A program made the position numbers and the translations under genes. DNA of 59,868 bases from a virus. The DNA lies in the IMG/VR virus record IMGVR_UViG_3300042520_002584, positions 1 through 59,868 of that record; one strand, written 5' to 3'. The notes under the pieces were generated by a model. It did not search any database, was not told the origin of the DNA, and saw nothing but the letters and a program-made list of their open reading frames with translations. Every line of letters starts with the position of its first letter. Within the stretch, counting starts at the first letter, position 1. This document shows, one piece after another, positions 43,782-52,901 of this stretch.

Positions 43782-46700
43782 ATGGCAGCTCAAGACGCAA
43801 CCTCCCTATTTACGCAATTTTTATATGAAGCCGCTAGACAACAAAGTTCAGTAGCATCAATTACTGCAGATGCAGTGGCAGAAGTTGCCGAGTTTAATAC
43901 TCGCATGAGAGGAGCTAGTAAAAGCGCCAAAGAAACATTTTCTGCATTAGATAATCTTAAAGCTCAGATAAAAGAAGTTAATAAACAGCAACAAATTGCG
44001 GCGAGAAGTACAGATACATTATCAAAATCATTAGATAAAAATTCATCTAAATTTACACAATATTCACTTAATGCTATTAGATCATTAAGAGCTGCATCAG
44101 AAGAATTTCAAAAAGCAGCTGCATCATCAAGTGCTTATTTTAAAAAATCATTAAACCCATTAGAAAATATTATAACATTAAAAAAGTTTACTGATGCTCA
44201 AGCAACATTAGTTAAATCTTTAAATGCTAGTGCCGGTTTAATAACTAACGAAAATTATAATATAGTTAAACGTTTTGTCGATATGGGTAAATCAGCGAAT
44301 ATTATGTCGACTGCATTTAAAGATATCGAAACACAATTTAATAATACGACTAAAGCCACAATGGAAGCAAATGCATCCATACTTGGTAGTATATCAGCAG
44401 CAGATTTTGCAACTAGACAAGCGGCATCAATTTTATTAAGAGATGCAAAAGAAAATCAAACCAAATATAATAAAGTTTTCGATGATGCAACTAATGCATT
44501 AGAAAAAATGGCAAAAGATTTACATAATGTTGATTTAACTCAATCATTATCTAGTCAATATAAAAATATAACTGATTTTTATAATAGTTACAAACGATCA
44601 TTACGCCAATTAAATGATGCTGGGATGGATTCTAATGATGCGATAGCTAAATTAAACAGCGATCAGCGATTTGTTATTTTTGATCAATCGATTGCTAACT
44701 TAATAGACGCATTAAAAGATAATGCCGGCGTTTTAAATAACGTAACAAAAGAAGCCGCTGAAAAATACTTAGCTGCAGGCCAAACAGCCGGAACAATCAA
44801 TGATGTTTCAGCTAATCCGATGACTAACTTTTTAAATACCGGTAATAGAGTAGATCAAACGGTTATACAAGAATTAGAGCGGCAAATTACTCAATCAATG
44901 GTTGAAATGCGTAATACTTTAGCTAATCTATTAGGAACTACTCAATTAGAAATAAGTAAACGATTAATAGATCAAGCCGAATTATCAAATAAATCATTAA
45001 CTAAAATATTAGATGAATTAACTGATACTGCTAAAGGGGTATTTTATAACTGGGATAAGATGAATTCTGAATTTTCATCTGAATTTACTAAACACATGCA
45101 AAGTCTTGGTTTATCATTTAATGGTTTAGATGAGGGTATTGTAAAATTAAGACGATACGGTGATTTGCACGAAGCTACTATGAAAGAATTAATCCTTAGT
45201 GGCGGATATATTAACGAAGCAAATGCGGTTAAATTAGAAAATTATGTAGCGTTTGCTGCTAGTATGAAATTAATTACGCCGGAAATCGAAGAATTATGTG
45301 AAAAATTGCATCAATTTAATAGTGATGGTTCGGCAGGCCCCATTAGTAATGGAGTATTAGAGCGATTAGAAGAAGTTAGTAATCAAATACAACATGGTTT
45401 AATTAAAACATCGGATGCATTTGCGAAGCATAATAAAACATTTAGTTCTATTTTATCTAGAAATTTAAGAGAACAAGGTGGTATATTTAGTAATTTTATT
45501 GCGGATATGGCAGATGTTCGCCGAACTGGTACCACTTCTGACGGTAGAGATCGAGGTGATGTAATAGCCGGATTTAAAGGCCAAATAGCCGCGAATTTAA
45601 TACCAGCGATTAAAAAATTCTTTGAAGAAAATATATCATATATTCAAGGTAGAGCCGTCGGTCAAAGTCGATTTGTTGGTGGAGTTGATCGCGGTTTTAT
45701 GAGTGATATGCAAATTGGTGAACCCGATTACTTTAAACTAATGCAAGAAAACAGATCAACTGCATTAGCAGCTGGTGGAAATGAAGCATTTAAAGCTAAA
45801 TTAGCTAGCCAACGAGACGTTTGGGAACAAATATTAGGACCACTACCGAAAGATATATTAGAAGCATCATTGCAGATGGAGCAGATTAATCAAGCCATCG
45901 GCGGTGCAATGAATGAGCAAGATATAAGAAATTATCAAAGAAGTATTCAAGCGAATAATTATATGTTTGGTGCTGATCCAAAAGCCCAACAAGCCGCTAC
46001 ATCAGCTATTGTTAAAACGACTAATGCACAACGGATGTTAGCTGGATTAGATGATAAATTAGCTAAAAAGAAAGTTGAAGAAATAGCATCACATTTCGCA
46101 TACGCAAAAAGTTTAAAAATGTCTGATGAAGCTGCTCAGCAATTCGCTGAAGCGATGGCTATCGGTTCTAAAATAATGACGCCCCAACAAAGCGCAGAAG
46201 CTACCGGCGGCATGATGAATTTAATCGGTATATTACAACATGCCGGCGAATTACAAGACATAACATCAGCTGATAAACGCCGCGCGGCAGAAATTGCAGG
46301 AAAAGGTCCAGAATTAGCAACCGAAGACGAAATGAATTTTATGCGCGAGTTAATTCGAAAAATTGAATTAGCTAAAGCAGAGTATACTCAATCAAAACGA
46401 GATTCATCAGGATATGTGTCTGGAGTCGATGCTAAACAAATTGGTAATTTAAATAGATTAATGGATGAATTTAAATCTAAATTACCAGAAGCATTTCAAA
46501 TAGCAGGTGAAGCAATCGGTGGTACATTATCGACTGCAAAAAAATCACCAATTGCTTCGCCGGGTATGAATATACCGGAAGAACAAAAAAAATTAATACC
46601 ATTATTAACTGATATGAGTTTGCAGAATCAACAAACTTTTATAGAGCGTATTGCTAGTGCGAATGCAACATTAAAAGCATGGACTGATACATTAGGTGGT

Positions 46701-47279
46701 AGTACGGTTTCTAGTGCAGCGAATACTGCATTAAATATTGGTGGGACTGCATTATTAACTAGAATGATGATGGGCGCAGGTGGGGCTGCTGTTGCTGAAG
46801 GTGTAGTTGGTGCGTTAGCTGTTGGTGGTGTGGTTGCAGCGATTGCCGCTATTTTAGTCGGTGGTGGATATTTAGCATCCGAATACTTATCTGAGGGTAA
46901 AGGTTCTAAGAGTATGTCATTACCCGGGGGTGATGCAGAATCACCAACCAAAACACAACGACATGCGACTGGCGGTTCTGGATATAAACCATATAATAGT
47001 GGTACCACTGAAACAATACCAACTGAAACTGGACGGCAAAATGCGGTTATACCTAGTGAGGTAATAGCAAATGCTGGAGATGATCAAATAGCTAAAATGA
47101 TTGAATTATTGGGTGATATTAAACAAAATGATGCGAATATGGCTATTAAAAAATTCAATAACTCATTTGATGAAGTGGCGAAGATTATAAAAACTTGGTG
47201 GGACGAGAAACAAGCTGAACTCACCCCACCTATTAAACCAACTGATAATAGACAACCACCGGCAGCTAAAACAAATTAA
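43782..47279 (+). CDS. Probable tail tape-measure protein (1165 aa)
   Basis: Recognised by architecture: long alpha-helical, Ala/Lys/Asn-rich sequence, coiled coil in residues 30-130, and a glycine/alanine hydrophobic segment near residues 975-1036 (GGAAVAEGVVGALAVGG, AAIAAILVGGGYLA) of the kind tape measures use to cross the host membrane. The end is polar and proline-rich. It lies upstream of the hub and wedge genes and has its own late-type promoter. T4 gp29 (590 aa) is half as long; if length scales at about 1.5 angstrom per residue the tail would be near 170 nm. No peptidase motif was seen. It could also be another large structural protein. Confidence 0.75.
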   Translation: MAAQDATSLFTQFLYEAARQQSSVASITADAVAEVAEFNTRMRGASKSAKETFSALDNLKAQIKEVNKQQQIAARSTDTLSKSLDKNSSKFTQYSLNAIRSLRAASEEFQKAAASSSAYFKKSLNPLENIITLKKFTDAQATLVKSLNASAGLITNENYNIVKRFVDMGKSANIMSTAFKDIETQFNNTTKATMEANASILGSISAADFATRQAASILLRDAKENQTKYNKVFDDATNALEKMAKDLHNVDLTQSLSSQYKNITDFYNSYKRSLRQLNDAGMDSNDAIAKLNSDQRFVIFDQSIANLIDALKDNAGVLNNVTKEAAEKYLAAGQTAGTINDVSANPMTNFLNTGNRVDQTVIQELERQITQSMVEMRNTLANLLGTTQLEISKRLIDQAELSNKSLTKILDELTDTAKGVFYNWDKMNSEFSSEFTKHMQSLGLSFNGLDEGIVKLRRYGDLHEATMKELILSGGYINEANAVKLENYVAFAASMKLITPEIEELCEKLHQFNSDGSAGPISNGVLERLEEVSNQIQHGLIKTSDAFAKHNKTFSSILSRNLREQGGIFSNFIADMADVRRTGTTSDGRDRGDVIAGFKGQIAANLIPAIKKFFEENISYIQGRAVGQSRFVGGVDRGFMSDMQIGEPDYFKLMQENRSTALAAGGNEAFKAKLASQRDVWEQILGPLPKDILEASLQMEQINQAIGGAMNEQDIRNYQRSIQANNYMFGADPKAQQAATSAIVKTTNAQRMLAGLDDKLAKKKVEEIASHFAYAKSLKMSDEAAQQFAEAMAIGSKIMTPQQSAEATGGMMNLIGILQHAGELQDITSADKRRAAEIAGKGPELATEDEMNFMRELIRKIELAKAEYTQSKRDSSGYVSGVDAKQIGNLNRLMDEFKSKLPEAFQIAGEAIGGTLSTAKKSPIASPGMNIPEEQKKLIPLLTDMSLQNQQTFIERIASANATLKAWTDTLGGSTVSSAANTALNIGGTALLTRMMMGAGGAAVAEGVVGALAVGGVVAAIAAILVGGGYLASEYLSEGKGSKSMSLPGGDAESPTKTQRHATGGSGYKPYNSGTTETIPTETGRQNAVIPSEVIANAGDDQIAKMIELLGDIKQNDANMAIKKFNNSFDEVAKIIKTWWDEKQAELTPPIKPTDNRQPPAAKTN

Positions 47280-48403
47280 CGGGGTGGTTGTCCCTGCGGT
47301 TGTTGTTGTGGTTGACCTTGCTGTTGTTGTGGATTACCTTGTGGTCTTCCGCCAGCTGATTGTTGTTGCTTATTAATATTTAAAAGTTGATTTTGTAATC
47401 TTTTAACTTGATCATCATAAACTTTCATAGCACGATTTTTACGAACATTTAAATCTGCGATTTGAGTTTGAATACGTAATTCATCATCATTAATATCTTC
47501 ATTAATATCTTTTAAATCAGAATGCATAAAATCTAAAATTGACATGGCTCCCTCGTAAGTAGCATTATTGTTTATTTCACTTCTGTATTTTGCTAATTTA
47601 GCAACACGTTCTTGTTCTTTTTTATCATCGTTTTGTTTTTTAAAATGTTCTTCTGCCCGCAACATATCTTCTTCATTCTTAACTTTAATATTAGACATTT
47701 GAATAGATAATTTCGCTTGCTCAGCTTCCGCTTCTTTAGCTTTCGCATTAGACTCCGCCGTTTTAGCATCAGCGTCTGCTTTTAACATATCAATAACTTT
47801 TAATAATAAACTTGAGCTATCTTCTGGTTGACCAATTTCTTGAGGAGTATTATCATCTGGTTTAATATCACCTTCTGTTCCAGGTTCACCCTCGGGAGGC
47901 ATTTCACCTTCGTCACCTTCTGGTGCACCTTCTGGGTTATCTAATTTATTATCAACTTCTTCATCTTCTGGTAATTTAGGCCATTCGACGAATAAGATAT
48001 TAAATGAATTGCGTAAATTAAATAAAATTTCAGCAACATCTAAAGTTTGATCATCATCTAAATACTCACCTAATGCTCTTTTAAAAGCTTCGTCTTGTTC
48101 TTTATCGATATAAACTTTAGTAATATTACCTTCGGCGTCTTCGATACCATAAGCAATAGAGTTATCTTTTAATTTATTTTCTTTTTCCGCGCCATTTAAT
48201 TTTGATAATACATCTTCAGCACTGAACTCATCAGATTTAACAACTGATTCAAAAAATGTTTTTAATCTTCTTTTTTTGCCCTTTTTGGCGGCACTACCAT
48301 CTCGAGTTATCATACCGAATAGCGAACCTCGGGTTCCAGCAACATTACCAGCTGATACACAACCCGCCTCCCCATCTTCTCTTAAAAATTCTGAAAAAAT
48401 CAT
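47276..48403 (-). CDS. Coiled-coil protein; candidate internal head protein (375 aa)
   Basis: No named family. The first nine residues, MIFSEFLRE, closely match the pattern of the T4 internal-protein capsid-targeting peptide MKTYQEFIAE, with cleavage expected after L-R-E. A short basic patch (KKGKKRRLK, about 40-48) follows, then a globular part to residue 140, an acidic Pro/Glu linker (about 140-200), a long coiled coil (about 205-345) and a Gln/Pro-rich end. Its stop codon shares bases with the stop of the tape-measure gene. The late-type motif upstream is paired with one for the next gene. Confidence 0.68.
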   Translation of the reverse strand: MIFSEFLREDGEAGCVSAGNVAGTRGSLFGMITRDGSAAKKGKKRRLKTFFESVVKSDEFSAEDVLSKLNGAEKENKLKDNSIAYGIEDAEGNITKVYIDKEQDEAFKRALGEYLDDDQTLDVAEILFNLRNSFNILFVEWPKLPEDEEVDNKLDNPEGAPEGDEGEMPPEGEPGTEGDIKPDDNTPQEIGQPEDSSSLLLKVIDMLKADADAKTAESNAKAKEAEAEQAKLSIQMSNIKVKNEEDMLRAEEHFKKQNDDKKEQERVAKLAKYRSEINNNATYEGAMSILDFMHSDLKDINEDINDDELRIQTQIADLNVRKNRAMKVYDDQVKRLQNQLLNINKQQQSAGGRPQGNPQQQQGQPQQQPQGQPPR

Positions 48404-48444
48404 CCTATCACCTTAATGTTTTTTGGAATACCCGCAAAAATGCA

Positions 48445-48452
48445 TATAAATA
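48445..48452 (+). promoter_or_regulatory. Perfect late promoter TATAAATA (plus)
   Basis: Plus strand TATAAATA, 28 bp before the ATG at 48481. Probably drives the retropepsin-like, oxygenase-fold, hub and gp25 genes. Confidence 0.65.
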
Positions 48453-48455
48453 TAC

Positions 48456-48463
48456 TATTTATT
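48456..48463 (-). promoter_or_regulatory. Late-type promoter motif AATAAATA (minus)
   Basis: Minus strand AATAAATA, 52 bp before the ATG at 48403 and only 3 bp from the plus-strand motif. Confidence 0.55.
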
Positions 48464-48480
48464 GGCCTATTACAATACCT

Positions 48481-49101
48481 ATGACAAATTTAATATTAGA
48501 ACAAGACCAACCAAAAACTGAACAAGAACAATATATTAAAGATGGCTCTACCTTATTATATACTTACATCCCAACATTAGAAGATTTTGATAATAATATT
48601 CCAGTTTTTTCTATATATGAACATGATAATATCACTTATTGTGTTACTCATGATTATATTGATGGTAAATATCAATCTAGTAATTCGTTTGTATTAGAAT
48701 CAACTATCGGATCATATGTTAATGTTGAACTTATCGGTATTAATAACGGTAAATTAATTAATGGGAAAGTTGATACCGGGGCGGCATGCTGCAGTTTAGA
48801 TGCAAAAAATATTCAAATCGATGATGAGTTTGTTACCTTTGCTTTTAATAATAGATCATATAAATTAAAAATGGTAAGTAAACAACAAATTCAAACAGCT
48901 GATGGTGGAGTTGAAGAAAGACCAGTTGTTCAATTAACGTGTAAAATTAACAATGATACAGTTGATATCCAAGTTAATTTAAATGATCGGTCTAATTTAG
49001 AACCATTTTTAATTGGAATGAACTTAATTGATAAATTAAATTGCAAAATCGATCCTAATCTTAAGGAGTTTATCGACCAATGCAAAAATCACCTATTATA
49101 A
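48481..49101 (+). CDS. Retropepsin-like (RimB/ATP-dependent-Zn-protease-like) protein (206 aa)
   Basis: The core matches the aspartic-protease-like domain of the bacterial putative ATP-dependent zinc protease family: NGKVDTGAACCSLDA (Asp98 in D-T-G-A), then a long segment with ERPVVQLTCKI, and LNDRSNLEPFLIGMNLI, equivalent to L-x-(D/N)R-x-x-(M/L)-x-x-P-(V/M/F)-L-(I/L)G. A 75-residue N-terminal extension is unlike the bacterial members and has no recognisable fold. In bacteria relatives process peptides or polyglutamate tags together with RimK. Here the substrate is unknown. It overlaps the next gene by 22 bp. The start at 48481 is preferred over longer frames, as the late promoter lies just upstream. 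Confidence 0.82.
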   Translation: MTNLILEQDQPKTEQEQYIKDGSTLLYTYIPTLEDFDNNIPVFSIYEHDNITYCVTHDYIDGKYQSSNSFVLESTIGSYVNVELIGINNGKLINGKVDTGAACCSLDAKNIQIDDEFVTFAFNNRSYKLKMVSKQQIQTADGGVEERPVVQLTCKINNDTVDIQVNLNDRSNLEPFLIGMNLIDKLNCKIDPNLKEFIDQCKNHLL

Positions 49102-49589
49102 CGATAGATGGATTTATATCGCCATTAAAATGCAGTAGTGAAACCGTTTTAGATTTCGTCACATCAAAAGCTCAACAATTAATTCCAATAATTAATGATT
49201 ATTATAATGTTACTATTGATAATATAATACCACCTATTATATTATCACCCAGTAATAAAATAATATGCGATAATAGTTATTATCAATATAAATGGATTCG
49301 CAAAAATAATTATGATTTTACTTGTTATATTACATTAAATGATTATAATAATATACCACCATTTGATTTAGAAACCGAAGTTTATGGTGGTGAATTAATA
49401 TTTAAGAATTATAAAACAATAATTAAACCAGGAATTGGTAATTTATTAATATTTCCGAGCTCGCCTAATTTCGCACATCAACATACCCCTATTAAATTAG
49501 GTAAACTTAATTTTATAAAATTATATTTTGTATGTAAAACTCCATTTATATTCGATTATACAAAATATTCAACACAATTAACACTTTAG
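49080..49589 (+). CDS. Prolyl-4-hydroxylase-fold protein, possibly degenerate (169 aa)
   Basis: The pattern (F/Y)-x-CYITLND...YGGEL-x-F...(I/V)-x-P-x-x-G...IFPSS...H-x-(H/V)TPI matches the 2-oxoglutarate/iron dioxygenase core as seen in T4-like phages. The distal iron ligand is His133. The expected HxD motif, about ten residues before YITLND, reads QYKW at 69-72, and the arginine that binds 2-oxoglutarate is replaced in GKLNFIK. It may therefore be an inactive relative or use a different metal site. GGAG lies 12 nt before the ATG, within the preceding gene. Confidence 0.65.
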   Translation: MQKSPIITIDGFISPLKCSSETVLDFVTSKAQQLIPIINDYYNVTIDNIIPPIILSPSNKIICDNSYYQYKWIRKNNYDFTCYITLNDYNNIPPFDLETEVYGGELIFKNYKTIIKPGIGNLLIFPSSPNFAHQHTPIKLGKLNFIKLYFVCKTPFIFDYTKYSTQLTL

Positions 49590-49599
49590 GATAACCCAC

Positions 49600-52500
49600 A
49601 TGTATTCAGGCGCATCTAACCCATATACCACGATTGTAGAAGGTTCTGTAGTTGATACCAATGATCCACAAAATAGAGGCCGTATAAAAGTATATTGCCA
49701 AGATTACGGCGATTTACCGAGTACTGATTATGAAAATTTACCTTGGTGTCGATATATTAGTCCATTTGGTGGTTTAGTTAACTCAGATGAAATGACTAGA
49801 GGTTCTGGAGATCATAAAACGAAAGGTGGTGTCGCTTATGGATTTTGGGCTACTCCTAAAGTAGGCGCCATAGTTGCGGTAATGTGTTTAGGTGGTGATC
49901 CAACCCGACGCGTTTATATTGGGTGTATGCCTCCAGTTAATGCAGAACATACTATGCCCCACGGTAGATTTATCGGCGAAGATGGTAATGATGGGCCCTA
50001 TTCATCAGAAGAACAACCAATTCAACCATTATATGATAATCTTAAAAAGGCGTTTGGTGATGATAAAGGCAAACATGAGTTTAAATCTCGAGCTGCTGAC
50101 GTTAGTGTAACTGGTTTAACTCAGGATCATATAGATAATCAAACAACTCCATCAAAACAAAAAGATTCAACTTCCGGTTATAAAAAATCTAGATTGCAAC
50201 CTAATTTAAAAAATAGTGCGACCGATGCTAATTATGATAGTCAAATATATTCATTGACGACTCCAGGATTTCATGCATTATCATTTGACGATAGTCAAGA
50301 TAATTGTCGCGTTAGATTAAGAACTAGTAGTGGTCATCAAGTTATATTCGATGATACTAATGAACGAATTTATATTAATACTGCGGAAGGTAATAGTTGG
50401 ATAGAATTAGATCAAGACGGAACAATAGATATATTCGGAACGCAAACTATATCAATTAATTCGGATAAAGATATTAATTTGCATGCAGCTAATTCAATTA
50501 GATTAAACGCAAAAGATATTCATTTAAATGCAGAAAATAATTTAAATTTAACCGCAGCAAAAGATATTAATAAAAATGCAACCAATATAACATCATCAGC
50601 TTCGGATAATTATTCAGTCGGGTCAAAAACTTGCGGTATTAGCGCTCAAAAATCTATGGGTATTACCGGCGAATCAACTAGTGTATCCGGTGATCGAACT
50701 GCAAGTGTTTCTAGTTTGATGACTAGTGTTAGTGGTAAAGGCATGATGAGTATGTCTGGCGCTATGACTAGTGTATCTGGTATGGGTATGTTAAGTATGT
50801 CAGGTGGAACCGCTAGCGTATCTAGTAAAAGCGCATTAAACTTAGCCGGTAAAATGACTAATGTAACTGGCGCTTTAGTAACCGTCGCATCACCAGCTAT
50901 ATTAACGGGCGTTGAACCAAACCCGGTAGGTGGGGCATTAAGTGGTGTAGGTGCAGCAATTAGTGGTGCATTAGGTGAAGTCGGATCTGCCGTAGGAGAA
51001 GTAGCTGGAGAAATCGGTGGGGCATTAGGCGAGGCTATGGGTGCATTAGGCGATGCAATGGGTGCAGTTACTGATACTATCGGTGGAGTAATGGGTGAAG
51101 TTAGTGGAGCCTTAGGTGATGTAATGGGCGAACTAGGGACCGCTATTAATGATGTAACGGGCGAATTAAGTTCATTAGCCGGCGAAGTTGGTGGCGCATT
51201 ATCAACTGAATTTACAGCCGCGATGGGTCAATTAAATAGCGTTATGAATTCAATGCCGAATATTATGGATACCGTAATGCATCAATTACCAGATATGAGT
51301 GGAATTATGAATAGCATATCTGATAATATTGGTGATGTTTTAGCTAATATGCCAGATTTAGGTAATGTTTTACCCGATATAGCTCATATGTTACCAGATA
51401 TTCCGGATATTAGTAATATTATGGGTGGGTTACCTGATATTGGTGGTATATTAAATAAAATGCCAGATGTAGGTGGATTATTATCGAAATTACCAGACGT
51501 CGGTAATCTATTAAATAAACTACCTAATATTGATTTAGGTGGTATTATGAATAAGCTACCTAGCTTAGATTTAGGTGGCGTTATGAATAATATATCTAAT
51601 TTGCATATGGATACTATATTAAATAAACTACCTAATATGGGAACTACTATTCATGCATTAGCTAGTGGTAATTTAGGTAATGTTTTAGGTAAAGTTTCTA
51701 ATAATTTATTACCTGAGGTTTTAAATAGCTTACCTAATATTAACGGAACTTTAACTAATTTATCACATAATGTCGTCGGGGATTGTTTAAATCGACTACC
51801 AATTGATAATATTAGCCACGTATTATCGCAAATGCCAGATACTCATATTGGTAGTATGTTATCGACCTTACCAATTAAGCAAATTAATAACGTAATGCAT
51901 CAATTACCATCCGGCGTTATTCCAAATGCGATGTCCGGGTTATCAACTCATATATTAGATACATTACCAGATTTTCCAAATGCTAAAGTATCCGATATTA
52001 AAAGTACAATTCCCAGAGTTGATATTAGTAGTATATCATCTCAATTATCTAAAATAACTAATGCTCCAATACATGATTTTATGTCTGGTGCGGATTTAGG
52101 TCATGTTTTAAATAATATTCCAGGTGTTCATGCAGCGAATGTATTATTAGATGCACCTAAACATATATGCGGAGATATATTAACTAATATACCAGGATTG
52201 CAATCCGGTCAATTACTCAAAGCTATACCAGATGCACATACCTTATTTGATGGTTTAGCCGATCATCATGTCGGTGATTTATTAGGAAAATTACCCGGCG
52301 GCGATTTAACACATATGTTAGATCAATTCCCAAATACAGAAAAATTCTTATCTGATATTAGTGGTGGTAGTTTAGGTAATATGTTTAATAATTTACCCGG
52401 TGGTGATATTAGTAAAGTATTAGACGGTATTCCTGATGTTAATGGTATTTTATCTAAATTAAATGGTGCGGATTTCGGTAATTTAATGTCAAAATTACCA

Positions 52501-52899
52501 ATTAATGATATGAGTGGATTATTATCAAAATTACCATTAAATAATGTAACTGACATGCTTTCTAATGTTCCATTACCTGGTTTAGGCGATGCATTAAATA
52601 ATATTCCCGGATTGGAAATGGGTAATATTATGTCGAATATGTCACCGGAAATGGCGAATACTGCATTATCATGTATGGCTCCAGAAAAAATTTCAGATAT
52701 GGCAAATGCAAATACGATGGATGCTAAACCGACTCCAAAGACTGCTAAAATAGCCGCATTTCCAACTAGAATACCGAAGCATGAACCTTGGGCTAGATCT
52801 GATAATATGAGTGATACTGATAAAACTCAAAAATATAAATACGATGATCCACAAATAGGAAAAGATAATTCACCTCGCAGTAAATATTGGAGAAGATAA
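49600..52899 (+). CDS. gp5: Baseplate hub/spike protein, T4 gp5-like, without visible lysozyme (1099 aa)
   Basis: Residues about 10-125 are a gp5/VgrG OB fold (DPQNRGRIKVYCQDYG, then VGAIVAVMCLGGDPTRRVYIG). Residues about 215-345 match the gp5 C-terminal spike: SFDDS, SGHQVIFDDT, WIELDQDGTIDIFG, then short beta-helix repeats such as INLHAANSIRLNAKDIHLNA. A Ser/Met/Gly region (345-430) and a Gly/Ala region (440-540) follow. Residues about 547-1033 are roughly 35-40 short LP-type repeats. The C-terminus (PTRIPKHEPWARSD) resembles hub ends in marine T4-like phages. The T4 lysozyme domain is missing. The N-terminus acts as the membrane-puncturing hub; the repeat part has no known role. Confidence 0.88.
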   Translation: MYSGASNPYTTIVEGSVVDTNDPQNRGRIKVYCQDYGDLPSTDYENLPWCRYISPFGGLVNSDEMTRGSGDHKTKGGVAYGFWATPKVGAIVAVMCLGGDPTRRVYIGCMPPVNAEHTMPHGRFIGEDGNDGPYSSEEQPIQPLYDNLKKAFGDDKGKHEFKSRAADVSVTGLTQDHIDNQTTPSKQKDSTSGYKKSRLQPNLKNSATDANYDSQIYSLTTPGFHALSFDDSQDNCRVRLRTSSGHQVIFDDTNERIYINTAEGNSWIELDQDGTIDIFGTQTISINSDKDINLHAANSIRLNAKDIHLNAENNLNLTAAKDINKNATNITSSASDNYSVGSKTCGISAQKSMGITGESTSVSGDRTASVSSLMTSVSGKGMMSMSGAMTSVSGMGMLSMSGGTASVSSKSALNLAGKMTNVTGALVTVASPAILTGVEPNPVGGALSGVGAAISGALGEVGSAVGEVAGEIGGALGEAMGALGDAMGAVTDTIGGVMGEVSGALGDVMGELGTAINDVTGELSSLAGEVGGALSTEFTAAMGQLNSVMNSMPNIMDTVMHQLPDMSGIMNSISDNIGDVLANMPDLGNVLPDIAHMLPDIPDISNIMGGLPDIGGILNKMPDVGGLLSKLPDVGNLLNKLPNIDLGGIMNKLPSLDLGGVMNNISNLHMDTILNKLPNMGTTIHALASGNLGNVLGKVSNNLLPEVLNSLPNINGTLTNLSHNVVGDCLNRLPIDNISHVLSQMPDTHIGSMLSTLPIKQINNVMHQLPSGVIPNAMSGLSTHILDTLPDFPNAKVSDIKSTIPRVDISSISSQLSKITNAPIHDFMSGADLGHVLNNIPGVHAANVLLDAPKHICGDILTNIPGLQSGQLLKAIPDAHTLFDGLADHHVGDLLGKLPGGDLTHMLDQFPNTEKFLSDISGGSLGNMFNNLPGGDISKVLDGIPDVNGILSKLNGADFGNLMSKLPINDMSGLLSKLPLNNVTDMLSNVPLPGLGDALNNIPGLEMGNIMSNMSPEMANTALSCMAPEKISDMANANTMDAKPTPKTAKIAAFPTRIPKHEPWARSDNMSDTDKTQKYKYDDPQIGKDNSPRSKYWRR
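51240..52700 (+). repeat. Tandem LP-x-IL repeats in the hub protein
   Basis: About 35-40 copies of a 10-14 residue unit, approximate consensus L-P-(D/N)-(I/V/L/M)-x-(G/N)-(I/V/L)-(L/M)-x-x-(L/M/I), for example LPDVGNLLNKL and MPDVGGLLSKL. Hydrophobic positions recur, suggesting amphipathic helices or a solenoid. Unit length drifts between 10 and 14 residues, so DNA identity between copies is low. Confidence 0.85.
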
Positions 52900-52901
52900 A
52901 G

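Noticed and set aside
46628-47008. Minus-strand frame of 126 codons opposite the tape-measure C-terminus
   Set aside because: Ala/Pro-rich composition is the antisense of the Gly/Ala hydrophobic region.
49600-52899. Lysozyme active site in the hub protein
   Set aside because: No segment with the T4-lysozyme Glu-(x8)-Asp/Thr layout was found between the OB fold and the beta-helix part.
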